Shown here: piece by piece, positions 27,851-36,453 of the stretch | Layout of the letters: every line of letters begins with the position of its first letter | Numbering within the stretch: the stretch's first letter is position 1 | DNA from: Chitinophaga pinensis | GTDB taxonomy: Bacteria > Bacteroidota > Bacteroidia > UKL13-3 | Assembly: GCA_945898275.1 (NCBI GenBank) | Contig: CAMDHZ010000020.1 | Span: 1-49,671 of the forward strand | Length of the DNA stretch: 49,671 nt | Reading direction: 5' to 3' | Program-made: the position numbers and the translations under genes | The notes under the pieces: model-generated | What the model was told of the DNA's origin: nothing | Seen by the model: the letters and a program-made list of their open reading frames with translations, nothing else | Databases searched by the model: none

Positions 27851-29275
27851 ATGGCAGCAAAACCCACAATACCACAAGGCACCCGCGACTTTGACGCACT
27901 TACGGTGAGAAGACGCAAACACATTCTTCAAACCATCGAGCAAGTTTTCATTAAGTATGGCTACATGCCTCTTGAAACTCCTAGCATGGAATACCTGCAA
28001 ACCCTTACTGGGAAGTATGGAGACGAAGGCGATCAGCTACTTTTCAAAATTTTAAACTCAGGAGATTATTTCAAAAAACTGAAAGAATTCCAAGACCAAG
28101 CCGCCGGACATGATGAGTTGGATCAAACCTACTTGCCTTCTATGAATGGAAAAGTAAGTGCTTTGGATAGCAAGCTAACACTCCCTTTTATTGCTGAAAA
28201 AGGATTACGTTACGACCTAACCGTTCCATTTGCGCGCTACGTGGTGATGAATCGCAATGAAATTACTTTTCCATTTAAACGTTACCAAATGCAACCCGTT
28301 TGGCGCGCTGATAGACCCCAAAAAGGCAGATACCGTGAGTTTTGGCAGTGCGATGCAGACGTAATTGGTTCAAAAAGTCTAATTAATGAAGCTGAACTGA
28401 TAAAGATGTATGATGAAGCTTTTTGCTACCTTAATATCCCTGTAAGTATTCGCATTAACAATAGAAAACTATTGGCTGCCTTGGCCACAAAAATTAATGC
28501 ACCCGACAAATTTATACCGCTGACTGTAGCCCTAGATAAACTAGATAAAACTGGAGAAAGCGGTTTGCTAATCGACTTAGAAAAAGCTGGGTTCAACCCT
28601 ACACAAACTACTCTTGTTTTAGAATTTTTAAGTATCAGTAAATCGGAATCGGTTCTAACTGTCTTGAAAAGTTTCTTTGCCGATGTGCCAGAAGGCCTAA
28701 CAGGAGTGAATGAATTAGAAGAGATTTTTGGGTATACAAATTTACTCACTACCAAAAACTTAGTTAGCATAGACGTAACACTTGCGAGAGGATTAACCTA
28801 TTACACAGGTGCTATTGTAGAAGTAGTAGCCAATGCGGGTAGTTTTAAACCTAGTATTGGCGGAGGTGGAAGATATGACAACCTTACTGGAATTTTTGGA
28901 TTACCTGATGTCTCTGGCGTTGGGATTTCTTTTGGTCTAGATAGAATTTACGACGTGATGGAAGACTTGAATCTATTTCCAATTAACTTGCGTAAAAAAG
29001 AAACACAATTGTTATTTTGCCACTTTGATGAAGCCACTAGAATTCACGCTTTATCGCTTTGTGCTAAAGCCAGAAACAATAATATAGCCGCAGAGGTTTA
29101 TCCAGATGTTACCAAAAAAATTGCCAAGCAACTTGAATACGCAGATAAAAATCAAATAAGATATGCTGTAATTATTGGTAGCAATGAAATGGAAAGTGGA
29201 AATTATGTTAGAAAGGATTTAAGTAATGGAACTCAGGTAGCCCTAAGTGCTGAGGAAATTTATACTAATATTTAA
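27851..29275 (+). CDS. hisS: Histidyl-tRNA synthetase
   Basis: Class II synthetase charging tRNA-His. The 474-residue protein starts AKPTIPQGTRDFDALTVRRRK and has motif 2-like YDLTVPFARYVVMNR and QMQPVWRADRPQKGRYREFWQCD. The histidine-specific LARGLTYYTGAIVEV and GGGGRYDNL follow, then the C-terminal anticodon-binding domain (from QLLFCHF). The insert around 60-100 (SGDYFKKL) is usual for Bacteroidota. The start lies 28 nt after the DUF4293 stop. hutH follows after 6 nt. Confidence 0.95.
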   Translation: MAAKPTIPQGTRDFDALTVRRRKHILQTIEQVFIKYGYMPLETPSMEYLQTLTGKYGDEGDQLLFKILNSGDYFKKLKEFQDQAAGHDELDQTYLPSMNGKVSALDSKLTLPFIAEKGLRYDLTVPFARYVVMNRNEITFPFKRYQMQPVWRADRPQKGRYREFWQCDADVIGSKSLINEAELIKMYDEAFCYLNIPVSIRINNRKLLAALATKINAPDKFIPLTVALDKLDKTGESGLLIDLEKAGFNPTQTTLVLEFLSISKSESVLTVLKSFFADVPEGLTGVNELEEIFGYTNLLTTKNLVSIDVTLARGLTYYTGAIVEVVANAGSFKPSIGGGGRYDNLTGIFGLPDVSGVGISFGLDRIYDVMEDLNLFPINLRKKETQLLFCHFDEATRIHALSLCAKARNNNIAAEVYPDVTKKIAKQLEYADKNQIRYAVIIGSNEMESGNYVRKDLSNGTQVALSAEEIYTNI

Positions 29276-29281
29276 TTATTT

Positions 29282-30793
29282 ATGGAATCAATTTTTGAAA
29301 TTGGCAATATTGAAAATGGGTTTAATGACCTAACTCATGCGATACAAAATGAAACCCAAATAAAATTGCATACAAATGCAATCGAACTTATTGAAAAAGG
29401 AAGAAAGTATCTCGATCAAAAACTACAAAACAGCAATGAAGCCTTTTATGGCATCAATACGGGCTTTGGTTCTTTGTGCGATACAGTAGTTTCAAAGGAT
29501 GAATTGAGCCAATTGCAAGAAAATTTATTGCTTTCACATGCCTGCGGAACAGGAGCTTTTGTACCACACAAGTTGGTTAAAATAATGCTTTTACTTAAGG
29601 TGCAAGGATTAAGCTTTGGCCTAAGTGGCGTACAATTGCAAACCGTAGAGCGCTTAATTGATTTTTACAATAACGATATTCTTCCTGCAGTTTACGAGCA
29701 AGGTTCTTTGGGCGCAAGTGGCGATTTAGCTCCATTAGCTCATTTATGCCTACCTTTGATTGGAAAAGGAAAAGTTTGGGTAAAAGAAAACGGCAACTTT
29801 GTAATTAAAGAAGCCGTTGAAGTGCTGAAAGAAAAGGGTTGGGAACCCATAAAGCTTCAAGCAAAAGAAGGACTTGCACTTATCAATGGTACCCAATTTA
29901 TGAATGCATATGCCATGCATTTAATAATTGAAGTTGCCAATCTTTCTGCTTGGGCAAACGTGATTGCCTGCGCCTCTATTGATGCCTTCAATTGTCGCTT
30001 AGAACCCTTTACCGATTTGGTTCATAAAGCCCGCGGACACCATGGGCAGATCATGGTAGCCAATAATATTCGTAAAATCTTGCAAGACAGTCAACTTGCT
30101 TTATCTCCAAAAACAAGTGTACAAGACCCTTATGCCTTTAGGTGTATTCCTCAGGTGCATGGCGCCTCTAGGGATGTTGTAGGGTTTGTGAAAATGACTG
30201 TAATGACAGAATTTGAGGCAGTAACAGATAATCCATTGATATTCCCAGATGAAGATAAAATTATCTCTGGCGGTAATTTTCATGGCCAACCGCTTGCCTT
30301 AGCTTTAGATTTCTTAGCCATTGCTATGGCAGAATGGGGAAGCATTAGCGAAAGAAGAACCTATCAACTAATATCAGGACAAAGAGGCCTCCCTCCTTTT
30401 TTAACGGCTAACCCTGGACTTAACAGCGGATTTATGATTCCGCAATATACAGCCGCAAGTATTGTTAGTCAGAATAAACAACTTTGCACCCCAGCCGTTG
30501 TAGATAGCATTGTAAGCAGCAATGGACAAGAAGATCATGTGAGCATGGGCGCAAATGCAGCTACTAAAGCCTTACGAGTTTTAGACAATGTATTTACCAT
30601 TTTAGGCATAGAATGGATGTGTGCCACCCAAGCCTTAGAATTTAGAATGCCAACAAAAAGTTCTTCGCTCATCACAGAGCTCATGGAGGACTATAGAACA
30701 AAAGTACCAAAGTTAGAAGCAGACCGCTTGCTTCATGATGATATCATCGCTTCGGTTGATTTTATAAGAAATAGACGTTTACCCGCTAATTAA
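29282..30793 (+). CDS. hutH: Histidine ammonia-lyase
   Basis: Deaminates L-histidine to urocanate, the first step of histidine catabolism. The 503-residue enzyme carries the Ala145-Ser146-Gly147 triad in GSLGASGDLAPL, which cyclises to the MIO electrophile, and YGINTGFG near residue 57 with the conserved Tyr. Histidine specificity over phenylalanine/tyrosine lyases is suggested by close similarity in layout to the HutH family, but a tyrosine/phenylalanine activity is not excluded. It follows hisS by 6 nt and nadC begins 4 nt after it. No other hut gene (hutU, hutI) is in the window. Confidence 0.88.
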   Translation: MESIFEIGNIENGFNDLTHAIQNETQIKLHTNAIELIEKGRKYLDQKLQNSNEAFYGINTGFGSLCDTVVSKDELSQLQENLLLSHACGTGAFVPHKLVKIMLLLKVQGLSFGLSGVQLQTVERLIDFYNNDILPAVYEQGSLGASGDLAPLAHLCLPLIGKGKVWVKENGNFVIKEAVEVLKEKGWEPIKLQAKEGLALINGTQFMNAYAMHLIIEVANLSAWANVIACASIDAFNCRLEPFTDLVHKARGHHGQIMVANNIRKILQDSQLALSPKTSVQDPYAFRCIPQVHGASRDVVGFVKMTVMTEFEAVTDNPLIFPDEDKIISGGNFHGQPLALALDFLAIAMAEWGSISERRTYQLISGQRGLPPFLTANPGLNSGFMIPQYTAASIVSQNKQLCTPAVVDSIVSSNGQEDHVSMGANAATKALRVLDNVFTILGIEWMCATQALEFRMPTKSSSLITELMEDYRTKVPKLEADRLLHDDIIASVDFIRNRRLPAN

Positions 30794-30797
30794 GCAA

Positions 30798-31658
30798 ATG
30801 GAATTATTACAACAACAAGACATCAAAGAACTCGTAGAAATTGCTATCAGAGAAGATATTGGAAATGGAGACCACAGTTCACTAGCCTGTATTCCTGCAG
30901 ATAAAAATGGCCAAGCCTATTGCATCGCAAAAGAAGCTGGTGTGATTGCAGGCATTGACCTAGCAGCCTATATTTTTAAAAGAATAGACCCAAGTCTTCG
31001 GTTTGAACCGAGCGTAAAAGATGGTGATAATATTGAACAAGGAGATTTAATTTTTAATATTTTTGGTTCAGACATAAGCATCTTAACTGCCGAAAGACTT
31101 GTCTTAAATTTTATGCAGCGTTTGAGTGGAATTGCTACCCAAAGTAGAAAAATAAGCACCTTGCTGAAAGATTATCATACTGTTGTTTTAGACACACGTA
31201 AAACCACACCAGGCATGCGTTTGTTAGAAAAATGGGCAGTTAGATTGGGAGGTTCATCCAACCATAGAATTGGTCTGTATGACATGATTATGATTAAAGA
31301 TAATCATATTGATTTTGCAGGCGGAATATCTCAAGCCATCGAAAAAACGCATCAGTATTTAAAGTTTAAAGGACTCGACCTAAAGATTGAAATTGAAACC
31401 AGAAACCTTGAAGAAGTAAAGGAAGTGATTGCCATTGGAGGTATTCATCGAATTATGTTAGATAATTTTAATCCAACACAATTGAAGGAGGCCATTGCAC
31501 TCATAGATAGTAAATTTGAAACAGAAGCCTCTGGCGGTATTACCTTAGATACAATACAAGATTATGCCGCTAGCGGAGTGGATTATATTTCTGTTGGAGC
31601 ATTAACGCATTCCTCTAAAAGTATTGATTTAAGCTTAAGGGTATTAAAAAGTAATTGA
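30798..31658 (+). CDS. nadC: Nicotinate-nucleotide pyrophosphorylase (carboxylating)
   Basis: Converts quinolinate and PRPP to nicotinate mononucleotide in de novo NAD synthesis. The 286-residue protein has the DIGNGDHSSLACIP substrate segment, NFMQRLSGIAT, LDTRKTTPGMRLLEKWAVRLGG and HRIGLYDMIMIKDNH, and the C-terminal barrel with EASGGITLDTI. These are the defining phosphoribosyl-binding and catalytic Lys/Arg motifs. Complete and of usual length. It is the last gene of the hisS-hutH-nadC run. Confidence 0.94.
   Translation: MELLQQQDIKELVEIAIREDIGNGDHSSLACIPADKNGQAYCIAKEAGVIAGIDLAAYIFKRIDPSLRFEPSVKDGDNIEQGDLIFNIFGSDISILTAERLVLNFMQRLSGIATQSRKISTLLKDYHTVVLDTRKTTPGMRLLEKWAVRLGGSSNHRIGLYDMIMIKDNHIDFAGGISQAIEKTHQYLKFKGLDLKIEIETRNLEEVKEVIAIGGIHRIMLDNFNPTQLKEAIALIDSKFETEASGGITLDTIQDYAASGVDYISVGALTHSSKSIDLSLRVLKSN
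31000..31009 (+). repeat. Iterated palindrome GGTTTGAACC (copy in nadC)
   Basis: Extended symmetry CGGTTTGAACCG; read in frame as R-F-E-P. Confidence 0.8.
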
Positions 31659-31689
31659 TATTCATATTGCAAATCTTTGCAATTAACCA

Positions 31690-32595
31690 ATGAGTTGGCA
31701 AATCTACCAAAAAGGGTTTAAAGCCTATCTGCAATTAGAAAAATCATTGTCGGCAAATACCATTGAAAACTATTTGCGCGATGTGGCTAAACTCGAACAA
31801 TACCTTGCTTCTATTAACGATTTGGGTCAACCCAAAACCATACAACTTAAACAACTCAGAGATTTTGTTAAATATATTGCAGAGCTAGGCCTAGAACCTA
31901 GCTCTCAAGCACGCATTGTTAGTGGGGTAAAAGCATTTTTTAACTTCTTATTACAAGAGGATGAAATACAAAAAAACCCTGCTGAATTATTACAATCCCC
32001 AAAACTCAAACGTGCTTTACCTTCTGTTTTAGATGTTCATGAAATTGATGCTATGGCCGCTCAAATAAACATGAGCAAAGACGAAGGACTTAGAAACAGG
32101 ACTATCCTAGAAACCATGTTTAGCTGTGGCTTGCGAGTTAGCGAAGCGGTGGGTTTAGAACAAACTCATATTCACGAGGAGGAAGAATACATTAAGGTTA
32201 AAGGAAAAGGCAACAAAGAACGTTTGGTTCCTATTAGCAAAACTGCCTTATATTGGATAAACCTCTACCGCAAGGAACAACGCAACCACATGACACCTAA
32301 ACCCGGTTGCAATGATATCTTATTCTTGAACCGAAGAGGCGGAAAACTAACACGCGTGATGATTTTTTATATCCTAAAAGACTTGGCACAAAAAGCTGGC
32401 ATCGAAAAGAATATCAGTCCGCATACCTTACGCCACAGTTTTGCAACAGCTTTGGTAGAAGCGGGTGCCGACTTACGCGCGGTGCAACAAATGCTAGGTC
32501 ATGAAAGCATTACCACCACCGAAATTTACACACATTTAGACAGAGAATATTTAAGAGAAGTGGTGCAAACCTTTCATCCGCGGAGTAAAGTGTAA
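31690..32595 (+). CDS. xerD: Tyrosine site-specific recombinase XerC/XerD
   Basis: A 301-residue recombinase that resolves chromosome dimers at dif. The N-terminal SAM-like DNA-binding domain (residues 1-100) includes LEKSLSANTIENYLRD. The catalytic domain has Arg149 (CGLRVSEA), the lysine of GKGNKERLVPI, His245 and Arg248 (HTLRHSF), His271 (LGHESI) and Tyr280 (YTHL). All the required residues are present. XerD versus XerC cannot be settled without the partner; XerD is the usual Bacteroidota annotation for this length. It stands next to housekeeping genes, so it is not an obvious integrase of a mobile element. It carries a related palindrome at 31821-31836 (TTTGGGTCAACCCAAA). Confidence 0.85.
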   Translation: MSWQIYQKGFKAYLQLEKSLSANTIENYLRDVAKLEQYLASINDLGQPKTIQLKQLRDFVKYIAELGLEPSSQARIVSGVKAFFNFLLQEDEIQKNPAELLQSPKLKRALPSVLDVHEIDAMAAQINMSKDEGLRNRTILETMFSCGLRVSEAVGLEQTHIHEEEEYIKVKGKGNKERLVPISKTALYWINLYRKEQRNHMTPKPGCNDILFLNRRGGKLTRVMIFYILKDLAQKAGIEKNISPHTLRHSFATALVEAGADLRAVQQMLGHESITTTEIYTHLDREYLREVVQTFHPRSKV

Positions 32596-32650
32596 TCAGG
32601 TTTTTAGTATTTATTAACTGCATTGACAGATTAAATATCATAAAATTAAC

Positions 32651-32658
32651 TACATTTG
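32651..32658 (+). promoter_or_regulatory. Promoter -7 box of the toxin-antitoxin pair
   Basis: TACATTTG is an exact TAnnTTTG match 11 nt before the ATG at 32670. An upstream TTG (32623-32625) lies 25 nt away, longer than the usual 18-20, so the -33 element is uncertain. Confidence 0.5.
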
Positions 32659-32669
32659 CAAGCCTTAAA

Positions 32670-33239
32670 ATGAGCAACTTACCCTATAGAACATTCAATA
32701 GCGACCAACTTGAAAAGATTGGCAATACCGTCATTTACTTAGCGGAAAAAATCCCTTTTCTTTCAAAAACAAAATTGCTTAAGCTGTTATATATTTTGGA
32801 CGAAATTTCTATTAAGAAAAGTGGCATTCCTTTTTTAAATCTTACTTATAAGGTATGGAAATTTGGGCCGGTTTCAGAAGAGTTGTTTATTGATTTATCT
32901 TCAGATTCAACTTTATTAAGTAGGTATATTACGCGCGATTTTGATGGAAATCATATTAAACCCATTAAGGCATTTGAAGACGAAGAATTTTCTGATAACG
33001 ATATCATATTATTAGATTTTGTAATTGAAAAATTTGGACAACAATCAGCAAAGGAACTGGTTTCTTACACACATAGAATTAATGCACCTTGGTATCAAAC
33101 TGCTAAAGAAAATGCAGTTTTGGAGTTACTAGAAAATGAGCAAATAAACAATACAGAGTATATAGTAAATATGGAACAAATAATTGCTCATGACCAAAGA
33201 AAACTTGAAATTTATAGAGATTATTTAGAGTGTCATTAG
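32670..33239 (+). CDS. Panacea/SocA-like antitoxin domain protein
   Basis: A 189-residue soluble protein. The LSKTKLLKLLYILDEISIKKSGIPF segment followed by YKVWKFGPVSEELF matches the DUF4065/SocA-like (Panacea) domain. A family of antitoxins built on this domain neutralises unrelated toxins, mostly from memory of published work on hyperpromiscuous antitoxins. The C-terminal tail (about 150-189) is the part that would contact the toxin, by analogy. The next gene starts 1 nt after its stop, which fits a two-gene toxin-antitoxin operon. Antitoxin activity itself is inferred; SocA-domain proteins also act as adaptors for proteolysis. Confidence 0.75.
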   Translation: MSNLPYRTFNSDQLEKIGNTVIYLAEKIPFLSKTKLLKLLYILDEISIKKSGIPFLNLTYKVWKFGPVSEELFIDLSSDSTLLSRYITRDFDGNHIKPIKAFEDEEFSDNDIILLDFVIEKFGQQSAKELVSYTHRINAPWYQTAKENAVLELLENEQINNTEYIVNMEQIIAHDQRKLEIYRDYLECH

Positions 33240-33240
33240 A

Positions 33241-33684
33241 ATGTTTAGTGAGGGTACAATTGTTTACTTCGACCCATTCTACTTTAAAAATGGGAATACT
33301 GCAAAACCAAAATATTTCTTGGTATTAAAGCAGTTAAGTTCTTTAAACACCCTTATTGCGTTACTTCCTACAAGAAAAGACAACACACCAACAAATGAGT
33401 CATCAGAATTTGGTTGTCTAGAATTACCTAATAATTATCTGAACTGCTTTGTCATTCCCGCAAATATGTCTATCACTCAATGTGAAAAATCATTTTCTTT
33501 TAAAACATTTCTTTATGGGCATCAAATTGAAGCATACAGCAATCTTATGTTGCAAGAATTATATCCAATAGAGGGTAGTGATTTTATTATTTGGGGAAAG
33601 ATGAAACAATCACTTTTCGAAGAACTTATTGCATGTTTTAAGAACTCAAAATCCGTAAAACGAAAATTCAAACAAGTTCTTTAA
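33241..33684 (+). CDS. Candidate toxin paired with the Panacea protein
   Basis: A 147-residue protein beginning with a GTIVYFDPFYFKNGNTAKPKYFLVLK pattern (first strand, loop, then K-P-[KR]-x-x-L-V-L). The next strand is TLIALLPTRKD, then CFVIPANMSIT, and FLYGHQIEAYSNLM is followed by a helix near WGKMKQSLFEELIACF. This order resembles a divergent PemK/MazF-type fold, in which the first strands hold the substrate site. No database comparison was possible and the resemblance is weak. Ribonuclease activity is a guess. The basic C-terminus (KSVKRKFKQVL) suits a nucleic-acid binder. It is transcribed with the preceding gene and converges on the helicase. Confidence 0.6.
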   Translation: MFSEGTIVYFDPFYFKNGNTAKPKYFLVLKQLSSLNTLIALLPTRKDNTPTNESSEFGCLELPNNYLNCFVIPANMSITQCEKSFSFKTFLYGHQIEAYSNLMLQELYPIEGSDFIIWGKMKQSLFEELIACFKNSKSVKRKFKQVL

Positions 33685-33704
33685 ACAAATTAAATTTTAA
33701 CCCC

Positions 33705-35531
33705 TCACATCAAATCTCTCACCACTTGCTCTGCCATCCAAAAGCCTAAGAGTCGCTGGTCTGCAATGATGTCTGATGTTTTAAGTTTTCTTTTCAATAC
33801 CAATCCTTCTAAGATTCTACAACGACTCAACGCAGTATATACTTGCCCGTTTACAAACGCACCACTGCCCAAATCTACCACCACTTTATCAAAGCTCAAA
33901 CCCTGACTTTTATGAATGGTTAAGGCCCAAGCCAATTTCAAGGGAAATTGCGTAAAAGTTCCTACCACTTCAGAGGCAATCTTGCGGGTATCTCTGTTAT
34001 AAACATACTTGCGATGTTCCCAAGTAGTGGGCTCTAACTTGTGAATGCTACCATCTTGCAGGCGTATTTCAATATAATTCTCACTGATAAAATCTACTTT
34101 GGCCAAAGTGCCGTTTACCCATCGCATAGAAGGTTCATTCTTTAACAAAATTACCTGAGCATGTTGCTTGAGTTCTAAACGCAAAGCTGTTGGATATTTG
34201 TCTTCCTTATAATCTCCAGTAATCTTTGCTTCAAATACATGCGAATTGCCTAGCAAAGCCTCTAACTGACGCCTGTTTTCCGTATCTGCAATCTGGTTGC
34301 TGGTACACAAATTCATTTCAAAATCATCACCCGATGATTGGTAATTTGGCTTTACCCTTTCATTGAGTTCTTCAATCAGATGATAATCTACATTACATGT
34401 TCTAACCTTATCTAACAATTGTACAAAATATAAATCATTGGCTTGCCTGTGACTTTTCTGAAACTCTACAGTAACTGGCGCGGCCACTTTGTAAGCAGGA
34501 GCATCAAAAAAGTACATGCTCTTATATTCCTCCGAAAACAAAATTCTTTCTGCTTCACTGTTTTGGTTTACCACTGGTGGCAACTGAAAAATATCACCAA
34601 CAAACAGCAATTGTTTACCTCCAAAAGGCAGGTTTCTATCGCCCCCATTGATGCGTAAAGAATAATCAATTGCCTCCAAAATATCTGCACGTAACATGCT
34701 CACCTCGTCTATTATAAAGGTGTCTGTTTGATGAATGATTTTATACTTCTCAGAAGTTTTTGCAAAGCGAGTAATCTCATCATCTTGCGGTAGCATGGGT
34801 TTAAACGGAAACCTAAAAAAGGAATGAATGGTTTGCCCACCAACATTAATAGCTGCAATGCCAGTAAAAGCAAGTTTTATTACCTTCTTTCTTGTGGTGG
34901 CATCAAAATAGTGGATAAAGGTAGATTTTCCGGTACCCGCCTTTCCTGTGATAAAAAACGGCTCTTGAGAATACTCTATTCTTTCAAACAATTGTCTAAC
35001 GATGGCATTATCGGCATAACCAGGTGGCAACTGACTTAACTTACTGTAAAAGTCGGGTAGTTTGGGTTCATCAAAAATGGCATATTGCTTTGGCTCACTT
35101 CCTTCATCCAAAGCCACTTCGGCCAAAAATTTCACATAAGCTTCAATGGCAGAAAAAGGTTTGAATATATCAAAGTCGGTACCCGCATGCGCAAATGTTT
35201 TAAGGATAAAATAACAGCTCCTAAAAAACGGTTCCTTTTGATGGGGATGCGCATTTAAAAAAGCTTCTACCTTTTTGGGTTTTAGCTCAATGCCAATAAA
35301 TTGCAAATACACAACAGCCTCTTGCATGGCGGTCAATTCCTGTGCATTTCTTTCTTGGTAAACCAATTGAAAATCGGCAGGCGCTTCTTTAAAATCTCCA
35401 CTGCTGCCAGAGCCATAGAACAGATGGTGTGCCAAAGCTTTATTCAATGCGCCTTCTTCCCTATTTGTAAGCGGTGAGGCCAAGAAGTTTTGCACCCAAG
35501 TACGCAGCAATTTTGAAACGGTATCAGACAT
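33705..35531 (-). CDS. Pif1/RecD-like superfamily 1 helicase
   Basis: A 608-residue helicase. An N-terminal region (residues 1-190) without an obvious motif precedes a Pif1-like core. This core has Walker A GKAGTGKST (196-204, Lys202), TGIAAINVGGQTIHSFFR (motif Ia), IIDEVSML (Walker B, 275-280) and GDIFQLPPV. The later FQKSHRQAN and the C-terminal 2A fold LAWALTIHKSQGLSFDKVVVDL and YTALSRCR complete it. It probably unwinds DNA with 5'-3' polarity in replication or repair; polarity is family knowledge. It ends 20 nt from the TA toxin gene, convergently. Confidence 0.88.
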   Translation of the reverse strand: MSDTVSKLLRTWVQNFLASPLTNREEGALNKALAHHLFYGSGSSGDFKEAPADFQLVYQERNAQELTAMQEAVVYLQFIGIELKPKKVEAFLNAHPHQKEPFFRSCYFILKTFAHAGTDFDIFKPFSAIEAYVKFLAEVALDEGSEPKQYAIFDEPKLPDFYSKLSQLPPGYADNAIVRQLFERIEYSQEPFFITGKAGTGKSTFIHYFDATTRKKVIKLAFTGIAAINVGGQTIHSFFRFPFKPMLPQDDEITRFAKTSEKYKIIHQTDTFIIDEVSMLRADILEAIDYSLRINGGDRNLPFGGKQLLFVGDIFQLPPVVNQNSEAERILFSEEYKSMYFFDAPAYKVAAPVTVEFQKSHRQANDLYFVQLLDKVRTCNVDYHLIEELNERVKPNYQSSGDDFEMNLCTSNQIADTENRRQLEALLGNSHVFEAKITGDYKEDKYPTALRLELKQHAQVILLKNEPSMRWVNGTLAKVDFISENYIEIRLQDGSIHKLEPTTWEHRKYVYNRDTRKIASEVVGTFTQFPLKLAWALTIHKSQGLSFDKVVVDLGSGAFVNGQVYTALSRCRILEGLVLKRKLKTSDIIADQRLLGFWMAEQVVRDLM

Positions 35532-35615
35532 TTAAAAGCAATAAAATGAGAGCACAAATTAACGCTAATTCTTTGGGCTCAGTAGTCATTTTTATTATAA
35601 AGTTTAGTCGGTTTC

Positions 35616-35625
35616 GGTTTGAACC
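35616..35625 (+). repeat. Iterated palindrome GGTTTGAACC (promoter of paralog 1)
   Basis: Preceded by TTTC and followed by AAAAG; 20 nt upstream of the -7 box. Confidence 0.8.
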
Positions 35626-35653
35626 AAAAGAGTGGGAGAATTTAATATATTTG
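35616..35653 (+). promoter_or_regulatory. Promoter of lipoprotein paralog 1, with palindrome
   Basis: TATATTTG (35646-35653) is an exact -7 box. The word GGTTTGAACC at 35616-35625 lies exactly 20 nt before it. No TTG occurs at the normal -33 distance. The unit is nearly identical to that at 36381-36418. Confidence 0.55.
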
Positions 35654-35685
35654 AGATATGCATTTGGTTTATTCCAAGTAAGATA

Positions 35686-36327
35686 ATGAAAAACAGAACA
35701 CTACTTCTTTTGATGGCATTTATATACTTAACTCAAACAGCCTGTAAGCAAAGGCAATTTGGTTATTTGAGTAAGGTTAGGGTGAAGCAAGAAAACGTAG
35801 GATTCTCAAATATGACAAAAGTAAAAACTAATTTACCAACAGATACCAGTTTAGATCATGAAACATTAATTAATGTATTTGCTGCACAGGAACCGCAGTC
35901 AACCTATGGTATTGTTTTATTCCAAGGGGTGCGCCCTAAAATTGGAGCAAATACTAATAGCAATTCGCCTATCGATACGGCCAAAGCTAGGCTCAATACC
36001 AAGGAAAGCAAAAAGCCAAAAACCATCGAACCTAAAAACAATACAGAGGCTGATATTGCAATTATATTAACGGCATTTCATATCATTTCAATATTTGGAT
36101 ATAACGGTTTATTGTTATTGTACAGTGCAGATGATTGGCTAATAATAAGTGCCTTCTTCCTTGTTTTTGGGTTTGGCTTAATCATACTTTATTTTGCTGT
36201 AAAAGGTCTATATTATTATTTTACACACAGAAAAAATAAAGGACTAATATTTTCAAGTTTGGCATTTATTTATGCATCTATTATAGGTGGAATATTTTTC
36301 TACTTTTTATTGTATTACCTTTTTTAA
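35686..36327 (+). CDS. Lipoprotein paralog 1 with C-terminal membrane segments
   Basis: A 213-residue protein from the ATG at 35686. Signal and lipobox end at Cys20 (LTQTAC), followed by KQRQFGYLSKVRVKQE, a stretch nearly shared with the next gene. The middle (residues 35-130) is low-complexity and Lys/Pro/Thr/Asn-rich. The C-terminal third contains three hydrophobic segments with a basic joint (YFTHRKNKGLIFSS), resembling the DUF4190-type membrane module. The combination of a lipid anchor and integral segments is unusual. Function unknown. It lies between a convergent/divergent helicase and its paralog, each with its own promoter. Confidence 0.65.
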   Translation: MKNRTLLLLMAFIYLTQTACKQRQFGYLSKVRVKQENVGFSNMTKVKTNLPTDTSLDHETLINVFAAQEPQSTYGIVLFQGVRPKIGANTNSNSPIDTAKARLNTKESKKPKTIEPKNNTEADIAIILTAFHIISIFGYNGLLLLYSADDWLIISAFFLVFGFGLIILYFAVKGLYYYFTHRKNKGLIFSSLAFIYASIIGGIFFYFLLYYLF

Positions 36328-36380
36328 GATTACTCCTTATAAGAGACTATATAAAAGAAGATAAATAATTATCATGTTTC

Positions 36381-36390
36381 GGTTTGAACC
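36381..36390 (+). repeat. Iterated palindrome GGTTTGAACC (promoter of paralog 2)
   Basis: Flanked by TTTC and AAAAT; 20 nt upstream of the -7 box. Confidence 0.8.
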
Positions 36391-36418
36391 AAAATAGAGG
36401 TAGAATATGATATATTTG
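36381..36418 (+). promoter_or_regulatory. Promoter of lipoprotein paralog 2, with palindrome
   Basis: GGTTTGAACC (36381-36390) sits exactly 20 nt before TATATTTG (36411-36418). The surrounding bases also match paralog 1: TTTC before, AAAA after, and GAAT before the box. Confidence 0.55.
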
Positions 36419-36453
36419 ATTAACTAATATCCTAAATCAAAAAGGCACTTCCC

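Noticed and set aside
31690-32595. Integrase of a mobile element
   Set aside because: It is XerD-like in length and residues, with no attachment repeats, no tRNA nearby and housekeeping neighbours.
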